A DNA stretch of 34,259 bases from assembly GCA_009841145.1 (NCBI GenBank), contig VXMJ01000056.1, forward strand, positions 1 through 34,259, given 5' to 3'. The position numbers were made by a program, and so were the translations under genes. Positions 33,021-34,259 of this stretch are shown here, piece by piece; within the stretch, counting starts at the first letter, position 1; every line of letters starts with the position of its first letter. Source of the DNA: Caldilineaceae bacterium SB0661_bin_34 (lineage in GTDB: Bacteria > Chloroflexota > Anaerolineae > Caldilineales > Caldilineaceae). Below the pieces are notes generated by a model. That model did no database searches, was not told where the DNA came from, and saw only the letters and a list, made by a program, of their open reading frames with translations.

Positions 33021-33917
33021 ATGGCAACACAGTTGGCCGTAACCCATTATTCCCAGCCTTGGCACCAGCGGGTTCTGGAACTGTTGGGACACATTCTCAA
33101 ATACTTCGTGTTGATTGTCCTGGCCGTCTCATTCCTGTTGCCTTTCTATTGGATGGTGTCATCGGCCGTCAAGGATGATGCGCAGGTGTATGTCGTGCCG
33201 CCGATCTGGTTCCCCAACCCCCAGTTTTGGGAGAACTTCTGGAATGCCTGGAACAGCGAAACGTTCAATCTGTGGACGTTCAACACCGTGGTGCGCTACG
33301 CCATTCCAGCTACGGTCGGGGTCGTGTTGTCGTCGTCGCTGGTTGCCTATTCCTTTTCCCGCATTGAGTGGAAAGGCCGCAATGCGCTGTTCGCCGTCGT
33401 GCTGGCCACGATGATGATTCCGGACTGGGTACGCCTCGTGCCCCTGTTCGTGATTTTCAGAAAACTGGGTTGGATCAACACCTTCAATCCCCTGGTCGTA
33501 CCGCAGTTCTTCGGCAGCGCATTCTTCATTTTCCTGTTGCGCCAGTTTTTCATGGCTCTCCCGCTGGAACTGTCCGATGCCGCCAGGATTGACGGTGCCA
33601 GCGAATTGCGCATTTTTCTGCGCGTCATTCTGCCCTTGTCCAAGGCAGCCTTGGCGGTGGTGGGCCTGTTCACCTTCATGAACGCCTGGAACGACTATCT
33701 GGGTCCTTTGATTTACATCAATCAGGAACACAAATGGGTGCTTACGCTCGGTGTCGGCCGCTTGCGTGGGGCGGTATATGAGATTGGCAACACCAAACTG
33801 GCCTATCCCTGGTTGATGGCCGTGTCTTCCTTGATCACGTTGCCTGTATTCCTGGCCTTCTTCTTTGCCCAGCGCAGTTTCATCGAAGGCATTTCCCTCA
33901 CTGGTCTCAAGGGGTAA
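33021..33917 (+). CDS. sugar ABC transporter permease, MalG type
   Basis: A 298-residue CUT1 permease. The first helix is YFVLIVLAVSFLLPFYWMVS, and the EAA loop is LSDAARIDGASELRIFLRVI followed by LPLSKAAL. The C-terminus ISLTGLKG is shared with the other MalG-type permeases here. It completes the plus-strand cassette. No ATPase gene or clear terminator follows before the window ends. Confidence 0.9.
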   Translation: MATQLAVTHYSQPWHQRVLELLGHILKYFVLIVLAVSFLLPFYWMVSSAVKDDAQVYVVPPIWFPNPQFWENFWNAWNSETFNLWTFNTVVRYAIPATVGVVLSSSLVAYSFSRIEWKGRNALFAVVLATMMIPDWVRLVPLFVIFRKLGWINTFNPLVVPQFFGSAFFIFLLRQFFMALPLELSDAARIDGASELRIFLRVILPLSKAALAVVGLFTFMNAWNDYLGPLIYINQEHKWVLTLGVGRLRGAVYEIGNTKLAYPWLMAVSSLITLPVFLAFFFAQRSFIEGISLTGLKG

Positions 33918-33967
33918 TTCCAGCCTACGGTCTGCCTGTACCCAAACCGACAGAATGTTCTGGTGCC

Positions 33968-34150
33968 TTAGGGTGCCCTTCCAGGCGACTGCATCTTCGC
34001 GGGTGTGGGCTCGAGGCCAGCCAGCCGGCGCAGATTGTCCCAATTCCAAGCCGCCGCCAGCCGCTTGTTGGCGATACCCTCCTTGAAAGCGGTCCTGCCG
34101 CAACAGGTTGTGGGGAATGCGCTGGAGATCGCCATGTAATGGGCATCGAA
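33968..34150 (-). CDS. possible 3' end of a gene cut by the window edge
   Basis: On the minus strand a frame enters from the corrupted right end and reads FDAHYMAISSAFPTTCCGRT, then AFKEGIANKRLAAAWNWDNL and RRLAG before a stop at 33968. The composition is protein-like, and the gene would be convergent with the importer operon. I do not recognise it. It could be a chance open frame. Confidence 0.3.
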   Translation of the reverse strand, partial: FDAHYMAISSAFPTTCCGRTAFKEGIANKRLAAAWNWDNLRRLAGLEPTPAKMQSPGRAP

Positions 34151-34153
34151 GGG

Positions 34154-34259
34154 CCCCCCCCCCCCCCCGGCGGCGGGGGCCGCCCCCCCCCCGGGCGGGG
34201 ACGGTGAGAGCCCCCCCCCCCCGGTCCCCAAACCCACCCAACACCCCGCACCCCCCCCC
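34154..34259. repeat. C/G homopolymer runs, probable sequencing artefact
   Basis: From 34154 (a run of 15 C) to the end, the sequence is almost entirely C and G homopolymers with a few A and T. Nothing else in the window resembles it. It looks like low-quality read ends at a contig terminus, so reading frames here should not be trusted. Confidence 0.8.

Noticed and set aside
1-34259. CRISPR arrays, tRNA or rRNA genes
   Set aside because: No regularly spaced direct repeats, no tRNA-like cloverleaf and no rRNA-like sequence were noticed on reading both strands by eye.

Overview
The window looks like a GC-rich bacterial accessory region dominated by carbohydrate import and interspersed with toxin-antitoxin-like and stress genes. 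The style fits a Chloroflexota (Caldilineae-like) genome: many CUT1 sugar importers whose binding proteins are Tat or Sec lipoproteins with lipoboxes ending in AAC/SSC, no local ATPase gene, frequent GTG starts, and scattered AAA/PDDEXK, MNT-HEPN and clan-AA protease genes. This taxonomic guess is inference only; no rRNA or marker gene is present.

Layout. 0.4-6.3 kb: a fused MNT-HEPN protein (minus), an AAA-ATPase-like/PDDEXK protein (plus), a sialidase-fold protein (minus), a decayed higBA module, and a coupled pair encoding a small protein and a retropepsin-like protease. 6.4-10.8 kb (minus): amidohydrolase, sugar-binding lipoprotein, two permeases. 11.0-17.4 kb: alkyltransferase-like DNA repair protein, SelA-related PLP enzyme, small membrane protein, methyltransferase plus MOSC pair, an SH3/lamin-tail lipoprotein and an orphan DinJ antitoxin. 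17.6-22.6 kb (minus): binding protein, two permeases and an FG-GAP/ASPIC lipoprotein. 23.1-27.6 kb (minus): AGE-family epimerase, binding protein, two permeases. 28.0-29.7 kb (minus): a phosphatase-like protein whose catalytic Cys is Ser, an AhpD-like protein with an in-frame TGA, and a four-helix membrane protein. 29.8-30.4 kb: an IS110-family transposase relic. 30.5-33.9 kb (plus): a fourth importer cassette of visibly lower GC. The last ~105 bases are C/G homopolymer runs that look like sequencing artefact.

The strongest hidden signal is at 28425-29051. An AhpD/carboxymuconolactone-decarboxylase-like gene is cut by a single TGA exactly at the second Cys of its C-x-x-C-x-x-x-H redox motif (giving CPY-U-TQAH). 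The reading frame then continues for 116 family-like residues. A perfect 7-bp hairpin with G as second loop base starts 17 nt after the TGA, as expected for a bacterial SECIS. I call it a selenoprotein gene that ordinary gene calling would split.

The four importer cassettes share the binding protein-permease-permease order, and three of the four carry a strong hairpin between the binding protein and the first permease. None has its own ATPase, so they presumably rely on a shared MsmK/UgpC-type ATPase encoded elsewhere. Nearby enzymes (amidohydrolase, AGE epimerase, sialidase, SelA-related PLP enzyme) suggest catabolism of modified sugars or amino sugars, but no substrate can be assigned.
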